Of a DNA stretch of 64,000 nucleotides, positions 28,019 to 36,880 are shown piece after piece; position 1 is the stretch's first letter, and each line of letters starts with the position of its first letter. Made by a program: the position numbers and the translations under genes. The stretch is taken from assembly GCA_963748205.1 (NCBI GenBank), contig CAVVIB010000022.1, positions 82,105 to 146,104 of the forward strand, given 5' to 3'. The notes beneath the pieces were generated by a model that was given only the letters and a program-made list of their open reading frames with translations, was not told the DNA's origin and did no database searches. Source of the stretch: JAIBJN01 sp963748205. GTDB taxonomy: Bacteria > Actinomycetota > Thermoleophilia > Gaiellales > Gaiellaceae.

Positions 28019-28026
28019 GGAGAGAG

Positions 28027-28098
28027 TGCCCCCGGCAAGAATCGAACTTGCGCACGCGGTTTAGGAAACCGCTGCTCTATCCACTGAGCTACGGGGGC
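28027..28098 (-). tRNA. tRNA-Arg (anticodon CCU)
   Basis: On the minus strand the acceptor stem GCCCCCG / CGGGGGC closes a cloverleaf with D arm TAGCTCAGTGGATAGAGC, anticodon stem GCGGT/ACCGC around TTTCCTAAA (anticodon CCT in DNA) and T arm GCAAGTTCGATTCTTGC. The discriminator base is A and CCA is not encoded. Confidence 0.95.
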
Positions 28099-28156
28099 AG
28101 GCGGGCAAACGGTAGCGCAGCCTGCTGCAGGTGACTGCCCGTCCGGGGGTCGAAAC

Positions 28157-28189
28157 TGACCTGCCAGGTTTGATACAAACAGCAGGTCA
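28157..28189 (+). terminator. nested hairpin before the peptidase gene
   Basis: Outer arms TGACCTGC / GCAGGTCA are perfect, and inner arms GTTTG / CAAAC surround ATA. TTTTGCCTTTT follows, so on the plus strand it looks like a terminator for the GMC operon. It could also be an operator, since the peptidase ATG is 26 bases downstream. Confidence 0.5.
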
Positions 28190-28215
28190 TTTTGCCTTTT
28201 CATCGAGGGGGAGAC

Positions 28216-30687
28216 ATGAAGCCAGGCAGGCTCGGGCGTCTCGTGGTTGCGGCCGCGGCGACGCTCCTCGTGGCGATTGCGGCGCCGGGCGTTGCAAAGG
28301 CGCAGACAACGCCGGTGATCACGGACGGCGTCACGTCGCCCGTGTTCGGGTACTCGGACGCGATCCGGGAGCGCCTCTGGATCACCGCGGACTTCGACAG
28401 CGACCTCAACGGCGTGGCCGACGAGATCGCGATGGACATCATCAGGCCCGCGGCGGGCGCGGCCGGGCTCAAGTCCCCGGTGATCATGGACGCGAGCCCG
28501 TACTTCACGACGCTGTGCCGCGGGAACGAGGGCGAGTGCATCGCCGATCTCGACGGCGATGGGCTCAACGATCGCTGGCCGCTGTTCTACGACAACTACT
28601 TCGTGCCGCGCGGCTACGCAATCATGCTCCTGCACATGGTCGGCACCGGGTTCTCGACCGGCTGCCCGGTCACCGGTGGGACGCCCGACAACCGCAGCGC
28701 CGTGCTGGCGATCGACTGGCTCAACGGCCGGCGGACGGCGCACGACGCGGGCGGCAACACGGTCGCGGCGGGTTGGCACAACGGCAAGTCGGGGATGATC
28801 GGCAAGTCCTACGACGGCACGCTGGGCAACGCGGCCGCCGCTGCCGGCGTCGACGGGCTGACCACCATCGTCCCGATCAGCGCCATTTCCACTTGGTACA
28901 ACTACACGCGCCAGGCGGGCCTCGGTCTCAGCGGCTGGGCGAGCAACTACCCGTCGAGCCTCTCGAACACGGTGACCAATCCGGCCCGGCGCCCGGAGTG
29001 CGCCGGCGTCCGCACGACACTGAACGCGACCGACGGCGACGAGAACTACGACTTCACGCCGTTCTGGCTCGAGCGCGACTACTTCAAGGACATCGACAAC
29101 GTCGACGCGAGCGTCTTCGTCGCTCACGGCATCCAGGACGACAACGTCAAGGCCAACCAGTTCAGCGAGTGGTGGTACGAGCTCGCCGAGCGCGACGTCC
29201 CGCGCAAGCTCTGGCTGGGCCGCGTCGGCCACGAGGATCCGTTCGACTTCAGGCGCGACGTCTGGGTGAACACGCTCCACCGCTGGTTCGACCACTGGCT
29301 CTTCGACGTCCCCAACGGGATCATGAGCGAGCCGATGGTGACCGTCGAGCGCGAGGGCGGCGACGTCTTCGAGGACTACGCCGACTGGCCGATCCCGACC
29401 GCGGTGGACGACAAGCTCTACTTCCGGGCGACGCCGTCCGGGCCCGGCAGGCTGTCGCTCAGCCAGGACGCGGGCTCGCCGACGACGTCGTTCCTCGATC
29501 TGACGAACCAGAGCGAGAACACGATCATCTCGAACCCCGACACGGTCACCGCCAACAAGCGGATGTTCCTGACGCAGCCTCTGACCGCGCCCTTCAAGTT
29601 CACGGGGACGCCGGTCATCAACCTGCGTGCGTCCGTCAACCGGGTCGGCACCTCGCTCGGTGCCGTGCTCGTCGACTACGGGCCCGGGACTCATGTCAGC
29701 CGCACCAACAGCGAAGGCGTCGTGAACGGCGCGGGCAGCACCTGCTTCGGCGAGAACAGCACTACCGACGACGGGTGCTACATCAACACGGTCAAGGCCC
29801 TCACGACCGTCACGCAGTGGCGGGTCACGCGGGGCATCCACGACGCGAGGAACCGCACCGACCTGACCACGCCGACCGACCTCGTCCCCGACCAGTTCTA
29901 CGACTTCAGCTTCAAGCTGATGCCGGAGGACTACGTGTTCCCGGCCGGGCATCGGATCGGCGTCGCCATCGTCGCCACGTACGGCGGCGTGGCTGTGGCG
30001 AACACGAACTACGGGGCCACGGTCACGATCGACCTCAAGCAGTCGAACATCGAGCTCCCGGTCGCCGGCGGCTACCTGGCCGCGCTCGCGGCGGGGATCC
30101 CCGATGAGGTGGCGCCGGTGCTCACCGTGCCGGACGACATCGTCGTCTCGACCGAGGGCACCTCGACGCCGGTCAGCTGGACGGTCTCCGCGACCGACGA
30201 CAACGACCCGAACCCGGTCGTCGACTGCAATCCCGACTCGGGCAGCGTGTTCCAGAAGGGCACGGTCACGACGGTCACCTGCACGGCGACCGACGCGGCC
30301 GGGAACGTGGCGACGGAGACGTTCACCGTCGCCGTGCTCTTCGACTGGAGCGGCTTCCTCGCAACCTTCGAGGATCCGCCCGTGCTGAACGACGCGCACT
30401 CGAACGCGGTGCAGACGTTCTGGTTCCGCCTCGGCGGCGACTTCGGCCTCGACGTGCTGGCTTCGCCGCCCGCGTCGCGGCGGGTCGACTGCACCACGCT
30501 GGCGCCGCTCGGCCCCTACGAGCCCGCGGCCACGCCGAGCTGGGACTCGTTCGGCTACCAGGCGTACACCGACCGCTACTACTTCCCGTGGAAGACCACG
30601 CGGGCCTACAGGAACACCTGCCGTGAGTTCACGCTCTCGCTCACGGACGGGACGACGCACTCCGCGTACCTGAGGTTCGTCCTCTAG
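28216..30687 (+). CDS. secreted Xaa-Pro dipeptidyl-peptidase / CocE-like hydrolase
   Basis: Secreted serine hydrolase of 823 residues. The signal peptide MKPGRLGRLVVAAAATLLVAIAAPGVAKA is split here by its cleavage after AKA. The alpha/beta-hydrolase part has the nucleophile in GKSYDGTLG (Ser198), the acid in AHGIQDDN (Asp308 or 309) and His339 in GRVGHEDP. The jelly-roll domain typical of S15/CocE enzymes follows. A HYR-like Ig domain (about 634-715, VTCTATDAAGNVATETFTV) and a C-terminal beta domain ending TCREFTLSLTDGTTHSAYLRF complete it. ATG 28216 is chosen for the GGGGGAGA just upstream. Confidence 0.88.
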   Translation: MKPGRLGRLVVAAAATLLVAIAAPGVAKAQTTPVITDGVTSPVFGYSDAIRERLWITADFDSDLNGVADEIAMDIIRPAAGAAGLKSPVIMDASPYFTTLCRGNEGECIADLDGDGLNDRWPLFYDNYFVPRGYAIMLLHMVGTGFSTGCPVTGGTPDNRSAVLAIDWLNGRRTAHDAGGNTVAAGWHNGKSGMIGKSYDGTLGNAAAAAGVDGLTTIVPISAISTWYNYTRQAGLGLSGWASNYPSSLSNTVTNPARRPECAGVRTTLNATDGDENYDFTPFWLERDYFKDIDNVDASVFVAHGIQDDNVKANQFSEWWYELAERDVPRKLWLGRVGHEDPFDFRRDVWVNTLHRWFDHWLFDVPNGIMSEPMVTVEREGGDVFEDYADWPIPTAVDDKLYFRATPSGPGRLSLSQDAGSPTTSFLDLTNQSENTIISNPDTVTANKRMFLTQPLTAPFKFTGTPVINLRASVNRVGTSLGAVLVDYGPGTHVSRTNSEGVVNGAGSTCFGENSTTDDGCYINTVKALTTVTQWRVTRGIHDARNRTDLTTPTDLVPDQFYDFSFKLMPEDYVFPAGHRIGVAIVATYGGVAVANTNYGATVTIDLKQSNIELPVAGGYLAALAAGIPDEVAPVLTVPDDIVVSTEGTSTPVSWTVSATDDNDPNPVVDCNPDSGSVFQKGTVTTVTCTATDAAGNVATETFTVAVLFDWSGFLATFEDPPVLNDAHSNAVQTFWFRLGGDFGLDVLASPPASRRVDCTTLAPLGPYEPAATPSWDSFGYQAYTDRYYFPWKTTRAYRNTCREFTLSLTDGTTHSAYLRFVL

Positions 30688-30719
30688 GGCGCAGCACAGA
30701 TCGGGGGGAGACGCGACTC

Positions 30720-30742
30720 GGGGGCCGGCTCAGTCGGCCCCC
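30720..30742. terminator. terminator between peptidase and ABC genes
   Basis: Stem GGGGGCCG / CGGCCCCC with a 7-base loop, placed between the convergent stops at 30687 and 30751. It probably works in both directions. Confidence 0.7.
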
Positions 30743-30750
30743 TTCGCGTA

Positions 30751-31506
30751 CTAGGCCCCGGTGACGCCCTCGCGGGGCTCCCAGCGGAAGCGCCGCACCG
30801 CGACGGCCAGGCCGAAGAGGCCCCAGACGACCACGGCGGCCACGGCCGAGCCCGCGAAGTCCTCGCCGGTCTCGAACGTCGCGCGGATCATGTCGAGGAA
30901 GTACGTGAGCGGCAGCACCTCGGAGATCGCCTCGAGGAAGGCCGGCATGTCCTCGGTCGAGAAGAAGACGCCCGAGATGAACGCCATCGGCAGGTAGATC
31001 GCGTTGACGACCGCCGACGAGCCCTCGGCCGTCCGGACGATCGTCGTGACGGCGATCCCGAGGGCGGCGAAGGCTGCCGCGCCGGTGAGGATCGCGAACG
31101 CGAAGTGGAACGGGCGCTCGGGCCACTGGGCGTCGAGCAGGTAGACGCCGAGCAGGAGCTGCGCCACCACCTGGAGCGCGATCACGCCGACGGTCGAGCC
31201 GATCACGGCGGCGAGGTAGGTCGCCGGGCTGAGCGGGGTGCCGCGCACGCGCTTGAGCAGGCCCGCCTCGCGGCGGACGACGAGCGTGATCGCCAGGCTC
31301 GCGAACGCGTTCGCCGCCACGCCGTAGCCGAGCAGGCCGATGAGGAGGAAGGTGGAAGCGTCCACGCCCTCGATGGGCTCGTCCCCGTAGACCGAGCCGA
31401 TGAGGACGAGCAGCAGGACGGGGAAGAGGAAGCTGAAGAACGCCGCCTCGCGGTTTCGCCAGAAGAGCTTCTGCTGCACACGCAGCTCGTGGAAGAAGAG
31501 CCTCAC
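30751..31506 (-). CDS. ABC-2 type transporter permease
   Basis: 251-residue membrane subunit with six helices, starting VRLFFHELRVQQKLFWRNREA. It contains FFSFLFPVLLLVLIGSVYG, RVRGTPLSPATYLAAVIGS and a late segment VLPLTYFLDMIRATFETG typical of ABC-2 exporters. The GTG start overlaps the stop of the ATPase gene (GTGA, 31506-31503), so the two are translated together. The exported substrate is unknown; drug or lipid export is the usual role of this pair. Confidence 0.9.
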   Translation of the reverse strand: MRLFFHELRVQQKLFWRNREAAFFSFLFPVLLLVLIGSVYGDEPIEGVDASTFLLIGLLGYGVAANAFASLAITLVVRREAGLLKRVRGTPLSPATYLAAVIGSTVGVIALQVVAQLLLGVYLLDAQWPERPFHFAFAILTGAAAFAALGIAVTTIVRTAEGSSAVVNAIYLPMAFISGVFFSTEDMPAFLEAISEVLPLTYFLDMIRATFETGEDFAGSAVAAVVVWGLFGLAVAVRRFRWEPREGVTGA

Positions 31507-32354
31507 GCGTCGGCCTCCTCGCGCGTCAGCTCGAGGTAGACGTCCTCGAGCGTCCGGCGGTGCACCTCGAGCCCCTCGAGCTCGACGCCGTCGGCGAGCG
31601 CCTGCGCCGTCAGCTCGTGCAGCACGCGCGTCGGCTCCTCGGTCGCGATGACCGTGTCGCTGCCGTTGCGGCGGAAGCGGATCTCCACGGACGTGTGGCC
31701 GGAGAGGAGCTCCTGCGGGGAGCCGGTGCCGACGATCTCGCCCGAGCGCAGGATGGCGACACGGTCGGCGAGACGCTGCGCCTCCTCCATGTAGTGCGTC
31801 GTGAGCAGGATGCTCTTGCCCAGCGAGCGGAGGTCGCGGATCGTGTCCCACGCCTGCCGGCGCGCCGCCGGGTCGAAGCCGGTCGTGGGCTCGTCGAGGA
31901 AGACGAGCTCGGGATCGCCGACGAGCGCGAGCGCGAGGTCGAGGCGGCGGAGCTGACCGCCCGAGAGCGTCCGCACGCGCGCGTCGCGCTTCTCGGCGAG
32001 GCCGACGAGGTCGATCACCTCGTCCGGCCGGCGCGGCGACGGGTAGTAGCCCGCGAAGAGCGCCACGATCTCCCTCACGGTCAGCAGGTGGTAGACCGCG
32101 GACGACTGGAGGACGATCCCGATGCGCGCACGGAAGTCGCTGCCGGCGCGGCCGGGGTCGGCGCCGAGCACGCGCACGTCGCCGTCGTCGCGCCGGCGGT
32201 AACCCTCCAGGATCTCGACTGTTGTCGTCTTGCCGGCGCCGTTGGGGCCGAGCAGCGCAAACACCTCGCCGGTCTCCACGGTGAAGGAGATGCCGTGCAG
32301 GACCTCGCGCTCGCCGTACGCCTTGCGCAGGCCAGAGACCGTGATTGCGCTCAC
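31503..32354 (-). CDS. ABC transporter ATP-binding protein (DrrA-like)
   Basis: 283-residue ATPase partner of the ABC-2 permease. Walker A GPNGAGKTTTVE, Q-loop LQSSAVY, signature TLSGGQLRRLD, Walker B LVFLDEPTTGFDP and H-loop TTHYMEEA are intact. The C-terminal extension ending EVHRRTLEDVYLELT is typical of DrrA-type exporters. It starts at GTG 32354, 37 bases after the MMPL gene on the same strand. Confidence 0.93.
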   Translation of the reverse strand: MSAITVSGLRKAYGEREVLHGISFTVETGEVFALLGPNGAGKTTTVEILEGYRRRDDGDVRVLGADPGRAGSDFRARIGIVLQSSAVYHLLTVREIVALFAGYYPSPRRPDEVIDLVGLAEKRDARVRTLSGGQLRRLDLALALVGDPELVFLDEPTTGFDPAARRQAWDTIRDLRSLGKSILLTTHYMEEAQRLADRVAILRSGEIVGTGSPQELLSGHTSVEIRFRRNGSDTVIATEEPTRVLHELTAQALADGVELEGLEVHRRTLEDVYLELTREEADA

Positions 32355-32391
32355 GGCTGGCGAGGATATCGATGGGCCGTGGCCCGCCCGG

Positions 32392-34596
32392 TCAGGAAGG
32401 CTGGGTTTCGCCCCGCGCCGTCGGCCGCCGTCGCGCCGGCCACCAGGAGAGCTCGCCGAAGATCGAGACGAGCGCGGGGACGACCACCGCGCGGATGACG
32501 AACGCGTCGAGGAGGACGCCGACCGTCATGGCGAAGGCGAACTCGTGGAACTGCCGCAGGGGGATGATGGCCAGCGTCGCGAAGCTGAGCGCGAGCGCCA
32601 GGCCGGCGACGGCGATCGTCCGCGAGGCTCGGGGCGCGGCGATCGCGATCGCCTTGCGCACGCTCGTGTTCTCCGCCTCCTGCCAGATGCGGCCAACGAG
32701 GAAGACGTTGTAGTCCGATCCCAGTGACACGAGCAGAACGGCGACCGCGAAGGGCACGTAGTACGTCAGCTCCTCGTGGCCGAGCAGCGTCTGAAAGACG
32801 AAGGTCGTGAGGCCGAGCGTCGCTGTGAAGGCGAGCGCGCTCGCGAGCAGGAGATACAGCGGCGCGATGAGCGCGCGGAGGAAGAGGACGAGGAGCAGGA
32901 AGTTGACGGCGAGCGCCGCGAGCGCGATCCGGAAGAGGTCGCCGGTCAGCGTTCTGACGGTCTCCGCCGCGAGCGCGGTCTCACCGGTGAAGCCCGCCGT
33001 CGCGTTCTCGAGGCCGTTCTCCTGGAGCAGGCCCGGCACGTCGTCGCGCAGGCGCTCCAGCGTGTCGATCGCGGGGCCGCCGTGCGGCTCGTCCGCGAGG
33101 ACGATCAGGAACCGCGCCGCCGGAGCGGTCTCGGAGACGACGAGGCTGGGGATCTCCCTGGCGATCGGGTCGCCGGGCCCGACGACGCCCGCGATGCCTG
33201 GCTCCTGCTCCAGCGCGCGCTCGACGCGGGTGAGCGCCTCGACGTCGAGCTCGCCTCCCTCCTGCTCGACCAGGAGCACGGTCGGCGCGAGGATCCCGGG
33301 CGCGAACCCCTGCCCGGCGGCTTCCGCGGCCTGCCGTTCCTCGGCGTCGGAGGGGAGGCCGCGGATCGAGGTGAAGCCGAGCTCCATCTCGGAGAGCCCT
33401 TTGCTCGCGAGCGCCACCGCGCCGAGCGCGATCGCCAGGATGACGATCGCCACCGGCTTCGAGGTGGCGAACTCGGCGAGGCCGTCCCTCCACGTACGGC
33501 CCTGCTGCTCTTCCTCATGCTTCTCCGACGCCTCGACCTCCGACCGCTCGACCGAGGGCCAGAAGAGGGCGCGGCCGAAGATGCCGAGCAGCGCCGGGAC
33601 GAGCGTGATGGAGACCGCGAGCCCGATGAGGACGGTGAGCGCCATGCCGGGCCCGAAAGCCCGGAAGAACTCGAGCCGGCCCGCGAGGAGAGCGGCGGCG
33701 CCGCAGGCGACGATCAGGCCTGCCGTGACGACGATGGGCAGGTTGAGCGAGGTCGCGTGGAGGGCCGCGTCGACCCGCGGCTCGCCCTCCTGGAGCCGGC
33801 GACGCATGCCCGCGAGGAAGAAGACCGTGTAGTCGGTCACGATCCCGAGCAGGAGCACGACCATGATCGGCTCCACGTCGCTGGGCATCGCCACGCCGGC
33901 CTGCTCGCCCACCCACGGGGCCACCCGAATCGAGACGAGGTAGGCGACCGCGGCCGCGGCGAGCGTGACCAGCGGGGCGCCGAGCGCGCGGAAGTTCAGG
34001 CCCAGGATGGCGAAGACGATCAGCACGGTGGCGAGCGTCACCCAGGCGAGGTTGCTGTCGATCTCCTCCCACTCGGCGAGCCTCGCAGGGACGCTGCCGG
34101 TGACGCCGACCAGCGCGTCGTCCGGCTCGGAAGCCTCGGTCGCGGCCCAGGTGTGCGCGAGGTCGGTGTCCTCGCCGATCGACGACTCGCCCTCGAAGAA
34201 GAGGAACGTGATCGCGCTCGTCCCGTCCTCGCGCGCCCCGGGGATCAACCGCAGCGTGTTGACGAGCGGGAGCGCGAACGAGATGCCGTCGTCCTCGCGC
34301 TCGCGGGCGTCGAGCGCCCGCTCGCCGACCCGGGCCTGCGCCTCGGCGCTCAGCCCGTCGGGGTCGCGCTGGACGATCGCCGTCTGCGCGATGACGGGGA
34401 CGTCGAAGAGCTCGGCCGAGCGCTGCCCCGTTTGCACCGACTCCGCATCCTCGGGAACGAGGTCGGAGAGCCGCGAGCTCTCGGCCTCTTGCAGGCTCGG
34501 GAGGTAGAGGGTCGCGGCAACGGCGCCCACGATCCACGCGGCCACGACGAGCCAGCGCAGGCGCACGACAAACTGGGCAAAGACCCGACTCCCCAC
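32392..34596 (-). CDS. MMPL family RND transporter
   Basis: 734-residue proton-driven exporter. It has two repeated halves, each with a large extracytoplasmic loop followed by a helix bundle. The proton-relay segments GIVTDYTVFFLAGMRRR and SLGSDYNVFLVGRIW carry the Asp-Tyr pairs typical of MMPL proteins. The first helix is LRWLVVAAWIVGAVAATL. It lies upstream of the ABC pair on the same strand and may be co-expressed. MMPL proteins export lipids or small compounds; the cargo here is unknown. Confidence 0.93.
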   Translation of the reverse strand: MGSRVFAQFVVRLRWLVVAAWIVGAVAATLYLPSLQEAESSRLSDLVPEDAESVQTGQRSAELFDVPVIAQTAIVQRDPDGLSAEAQARVGERALDAREREDDGISFALPLVNTLRLIPGAREDGTSAITFLFFEGESSIGEDTDLAHTWAATEASEPDDALVGVTGSVPARLAEWEEIDSNLAWVTLATVLIVFAILGLNFRALGAPLVTLAAAAVAYLVSIRVAPWVGEQAGVAMPSDVEPIMVVLLLGIVTDYTVFFLAGMRRRLQEGEPRVDAALHATSLNLPIVVTAGLIVACGAAALLAGRLEFFRAFGPGMALTVLIGLAVSITLVPALLGIFGRALFWPSVERSEVEASEKHEEEQQGRTWRDGLAEFATSKPVAIVILAIALGAVALASKGLSEMELGFTSIRGLPSDAEERQAAEAAGQGFAPGILAPTVLLVEQEGGELDVEALTRVERALEQEPGIAGVVGPGDPIAREIPSLVVSETAPAARFLIVLADEPHGGPAIDTLERLRDDVPGLLQENGLENATAGFTGETALAAETVRTLTGDLFRIALAALAVNFLLLVLFLRALIAPLYLLLASALAFTATLGLTTFVFQTLLGHEELTYYVPFAVAVLLVSLGSDYNVFLVGRIWQEAENTSVRKAIAIAAPRASRTIAVAGLALALSFATLAIIPLRQFHEFAFAMTVGVLLDAFVIRAVVVPALVSIFGELSWWPARRRPTARGETQPS

Positions 34597-34661
34597 GGAG
34601 GAACAACGACGATGCGGCCGGTTTGGATCCGCGGGGGTCGAACGGCTGATTTACTTGCGCC

Positions 34662-35510
34662 GTGGCGACCTACCGCTACGTGGTCGCGGACGTCTTCACG
34701 GACCGCCCGCTCGCCGGCAACCAGCTGGCCGTCTTCACGGACGCCCGTGAGATCCCGGAGGAGCAGCTCCAGCCCCTCGCGCGGGAGATCAACTTCTCGG
34801 AGACGATCTACGTGTACAAGCCCGAGGGCGAGGGCCATGCGCGCGTGCGGATCTTCACGCCGACCTCCGAGCTCGACTTCGCGGGCCATCCCGTGCTCGG
34901 GACGGCGTTCGTGCTCGGAGGGCCGCTGCAGCTCACGGAGATTCACCTCGAGACGGGCGCAGGTCTCGTCCCCATCGTCCTCGACCGCGACGACCAGGGG
35001 AGGATCGTGTTCGGGCGCATGTCTCAGCCGATCCCGAAGGTCGAGCCGTTCGACCGGGAGGCCGAGCTGCTGAAGGCAGTCGGCGTCGAGCGCTCCGAGC
35101 TGCCGGTCGAGCTCTACGACCTCGGCATCCGGCACGTCTACGTCGGCCTGCCGAGCGAGGACGCCGTCGCGGCGCTCGAGCCCGACCTGAACACGCTCGT
35201 CCACCTGACCGGCATCGTCGGCGTCAACTGCTTCGCCGGCTCGGGGAAGCGGTGGAAGAACCGCATGTTCGCGCCTGCGGACGGCGTCGCCGAGGATCCG
35301 GCGACGGGCTCGGCGGCCGGCCCGCTCGCCGTGCACCTCGCCCGGCACGGCCGCATCCCCTTCGGCGAGGAGATCGAGATCAGTCAGGGCACCGAGGTCG
35401 GTCGCCCCAGCACGCTCTACGCCCGCGCGCACGGCACGCCGGACCGGATCGAGAAGGTCGAGTGCGGCGGCTCGGCGGTCATAGTCGCGCGCGGCGAGTT
35501 CAGCTTCTGA
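34662..35510 (+). CDS. PhzF family isomerase/epimerase
   Basis: 282 residues with the PhzF fold signature: VVADVFTDRPLAGNQLAVF, the catalytic Glu in NFSETIYV, RIFTPTSELDFAGHPVLGTA and the C-terminal EDPATGSAAGPLAVHL. The two halves mirror each other as in diaminopimelate epimerase. Members isomerise small metabolites and only a few act in phenazine synthesis, so no phenazine role is implied. GTG start at 34662; it is divergent from the MMPL gene. Confidence 0.92.
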   Translation: MATYRYVVADVFTDRPLAGNQLAVFTDAREIPEEQLQPLAREINFSETIYVYKPEGEGHARVRIFTPTSELDFAGHPVLGTAFVLGGPLQLTEIHLETGAGLVPIVLDRDDQGRIVFGRMSQPIPKVEPFDREAELLKAVGVERSELPVELYDLGIRHVYVGLPSEDAVAALEPDLNTLVHLTGIVGVNCFAGSGKRWKNRMFAPADGVAEDPATGSAAGPLAVHLARHGRIPFGEEIEISQGTEVGRPSTLYARAHGTPDRIEKVECGGSAVIVARGEFSF

Positions 35511-35528
35511 CCCGTCCCCTGGAGACAC

Positions 35529-35662
35529 GCCCTGGGGTCTGACCCCGGGTCATGTCTCACCCGGCCGGCGATCCCGGCCTTTCCCCGTCCCGGGCGGGCG
35601 GTTTTCGCCCTCGCGTAGGGCCGTGTCCCGGGGTCAGACCCTAGGCCGTGGCCGGGGAGGAC
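35529..35662. repeat. MITE/REP-like element with inverted palindromic ends
   Basis: The left end is CCTGGGGTCTGACCCCGGG and the right end is the inverse of CCTAGGGTCTGACCCCGGG, giving 115-134 bp bounded by inverted copies. Each end is itself a palindrome around GGGGTC-N-GACCCC. The right end with its flank matches 5165-5204 in pgi. No coding sequence is seen inside, and it fills the gap 35511-35666. Confidence 0.7.
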
Positions 35663-35666
35663 ACGG

Positions 35667-36092
35667 CTAGCTCCAGGCCACGTCCCGGATCTCGGGGAGC
35701 TCGACCGCGATAGCGCGCCAGAAGCGGCCGCCGTCGCCGGAGACATGGAGGCGGTTGCGGGCGCCGTAGAGGACGTGGTCGGGGTTCTCGCCGAGCGCGA
35801 CCGCGCGGCCCGGCGGGAGGCCCGCGCCCCGCTCCGTCCACGTTTGCCCGCTGTCGTGGGAGACGAGAAGGGGCGGTCGCCGGTCGACGAGCACGATGAT
35901 CGTCGAGCCCACGGCGTCCACGTCGAGGACGCGCCCGGCGGCCCACGACGGCGCGAGGTCGAGCGGACGCTCGCGCTCGACGGCGCCTCCGGGCTGGTGA
36001 CCGGCGAGCATGTCTTCGTCCACGGTGGCGCCGACCTCGACGAGGTACGTGCCGTCGTCGCAGCCGGCGAGGACGATCAGCGGCCTCGCCAT
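35667..36092 (-). CDS. small BNR/Asp-box repeat protein
   Basis: 141 residues beginning MARPLIVLAGCDDGTYLVEV. An Asp-box SHDSGQTWTERGAG and a second similar turn VSGDGGRFWRAIAVELP suggest two to three blades of a beta-propeller, too few for a closed one. It overlaps the PfkB gene by 16 bases and is the last gene of the TPP-riboswitch operon. No catalytic residues are evident. It may be a fragment of a larger propeller or may oligomerise. Confidence 0.7.
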   Translation of the reverse strand: MARPLIVLAGCDDGTYLVEVGATVDEDMLAGHQPGGAVERERPLDLAPSWAAGRVLDVDAVGSTIIVLVDRRPPLLVSHDSGQTWTERGAGLPPGRAVALGENPDHVLYGARNRLHVSGDGGRFWRAIAVELPEIRDVAWS

Positions 36093-36880
36093 TTGCCGAG
36101 CATGGCGCTCACGGCGCCGTTGGCCAGCCGCGCCGCGGACACGGGCGAATGCTTCCGCCGGCGGTAGGCGAGATACGAGGTCGTCCACGAGTCGCCCGCG
36201 CCGGTCGGGTCGATGCCCTCGAGCGGGATCGTGGGCACGTGCTCGGCGAGCCCGTCGGCGAAGACGACGGCGCCGGTCGGCCCGAGCGTGACGACGATCT
36301 CCCTCACCCCCAGCGACCTGAGATCGGCCTCGTCGAGCTCGAGCCCCAGCGCCTCCAGCTCGTCGTGCGCGAGCTTGAGGACGCTCACGTGCTCGAGCAC
36401 CTCCGGGTCGTAGTCGGCGTCGAGGACGAGCTCCCCGACCTGTGCCCGCCGGACGAGCCCCTGCCCGTCGAACGAGATCACGTGCGCGCGGGCGAGCGCC
36501 GCGAGCGTCTCGGCCGGGAAGTCGTCCCGGGTGAGCGCGCCCGCGTGCACCCAGTCGGCGTCGGCGAGGGCCCGTGACAGCCACTCGCTCACGTCCTGCG
36601 GGGTGAACGGCTCGCCGAGCTGGTCGATCTCCATGTGGCGGGAGTCGCCGTCGTTCTCGATGCGGAAGCCGATCGTCTGCTCGGCACGCCGCGCGACGAC
36701 GGGGACGCCGAGCGCGCTCAGCCGCGCGCGGTCCTCGTCGGCGACCTTGGTGGCCACGATCGCCGGATGTCCGAGCAGATGGAGAGCGCGCGCCGCGTAG
36801 ACGGGCGCGCCTCCGAGCCTCGGGAGCCCGCCGTCGACGCGGTCAAGCGCGACGAGCCCGACGATGCCCAACCGGCGCAT
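36077..36880 (-). CDS. PfkB-family sugar or pyrimidine kinase
   Basis: About 267 residues starting MRRLGIVGLVALDRVDGG. The substrate-side glycine pair GGAPVYAARALHLLG and the C-terminal anion-hole motif DPTGAGDSWTTSYLAYR place it in the ribokinase/PfkB family. The start at 36880 overlaps the permease gene by 38 bases. Because a TPP riboswitch controls the operon, a role in phosphorylating a thiamine precursor such as hydroxymethylpyrimidine is a fair inference. Sequence alone allows other sugars or nucleosides. ATG at 36910 is an alternative start. Confidence 0.82.
   Translation of the reverse strand: MRRLGIVGLVALDRVDGGLPRLGGAPVYAARALHLLGHPAIVATKVADEDRARLSALGVPVVARRAEQTIGFRIENDGDSRHMEIDQLGEPFTPQDVSEWLSRALADADWVHAGALTRDDFPAETLAALARAHVISFDGQGLVRRAQVGELVLDADYDPEVLEHVSVLKLAHDELEALGLELDEADLRSLGVREIVVTLGPTGAVVFADGLAEHVPTIPLEGIDPTGAGDSWTTSYLAYRRRKHSPVSAARLANGAVSAMLGKWRGR

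Noticed and set aside
27814..30660. Minus-strand open frame of 948 codons across the peptidase and GMC genes
   Set aside because: Passes through the tRNA and lies opposite well-supported genes; composition is typical of antisense frames.
32776..35073. Plus-strand open frame of 765 codons opposite the MMPL gene
   Set aside because: Antisense shadow; only its last part overlaps the true PhzF gene in another frame.
34662..35510. Phenazine biosynthesis cluster
   Set aside because: PhzF-like proteins are widespread; no other phenazine genes are present.
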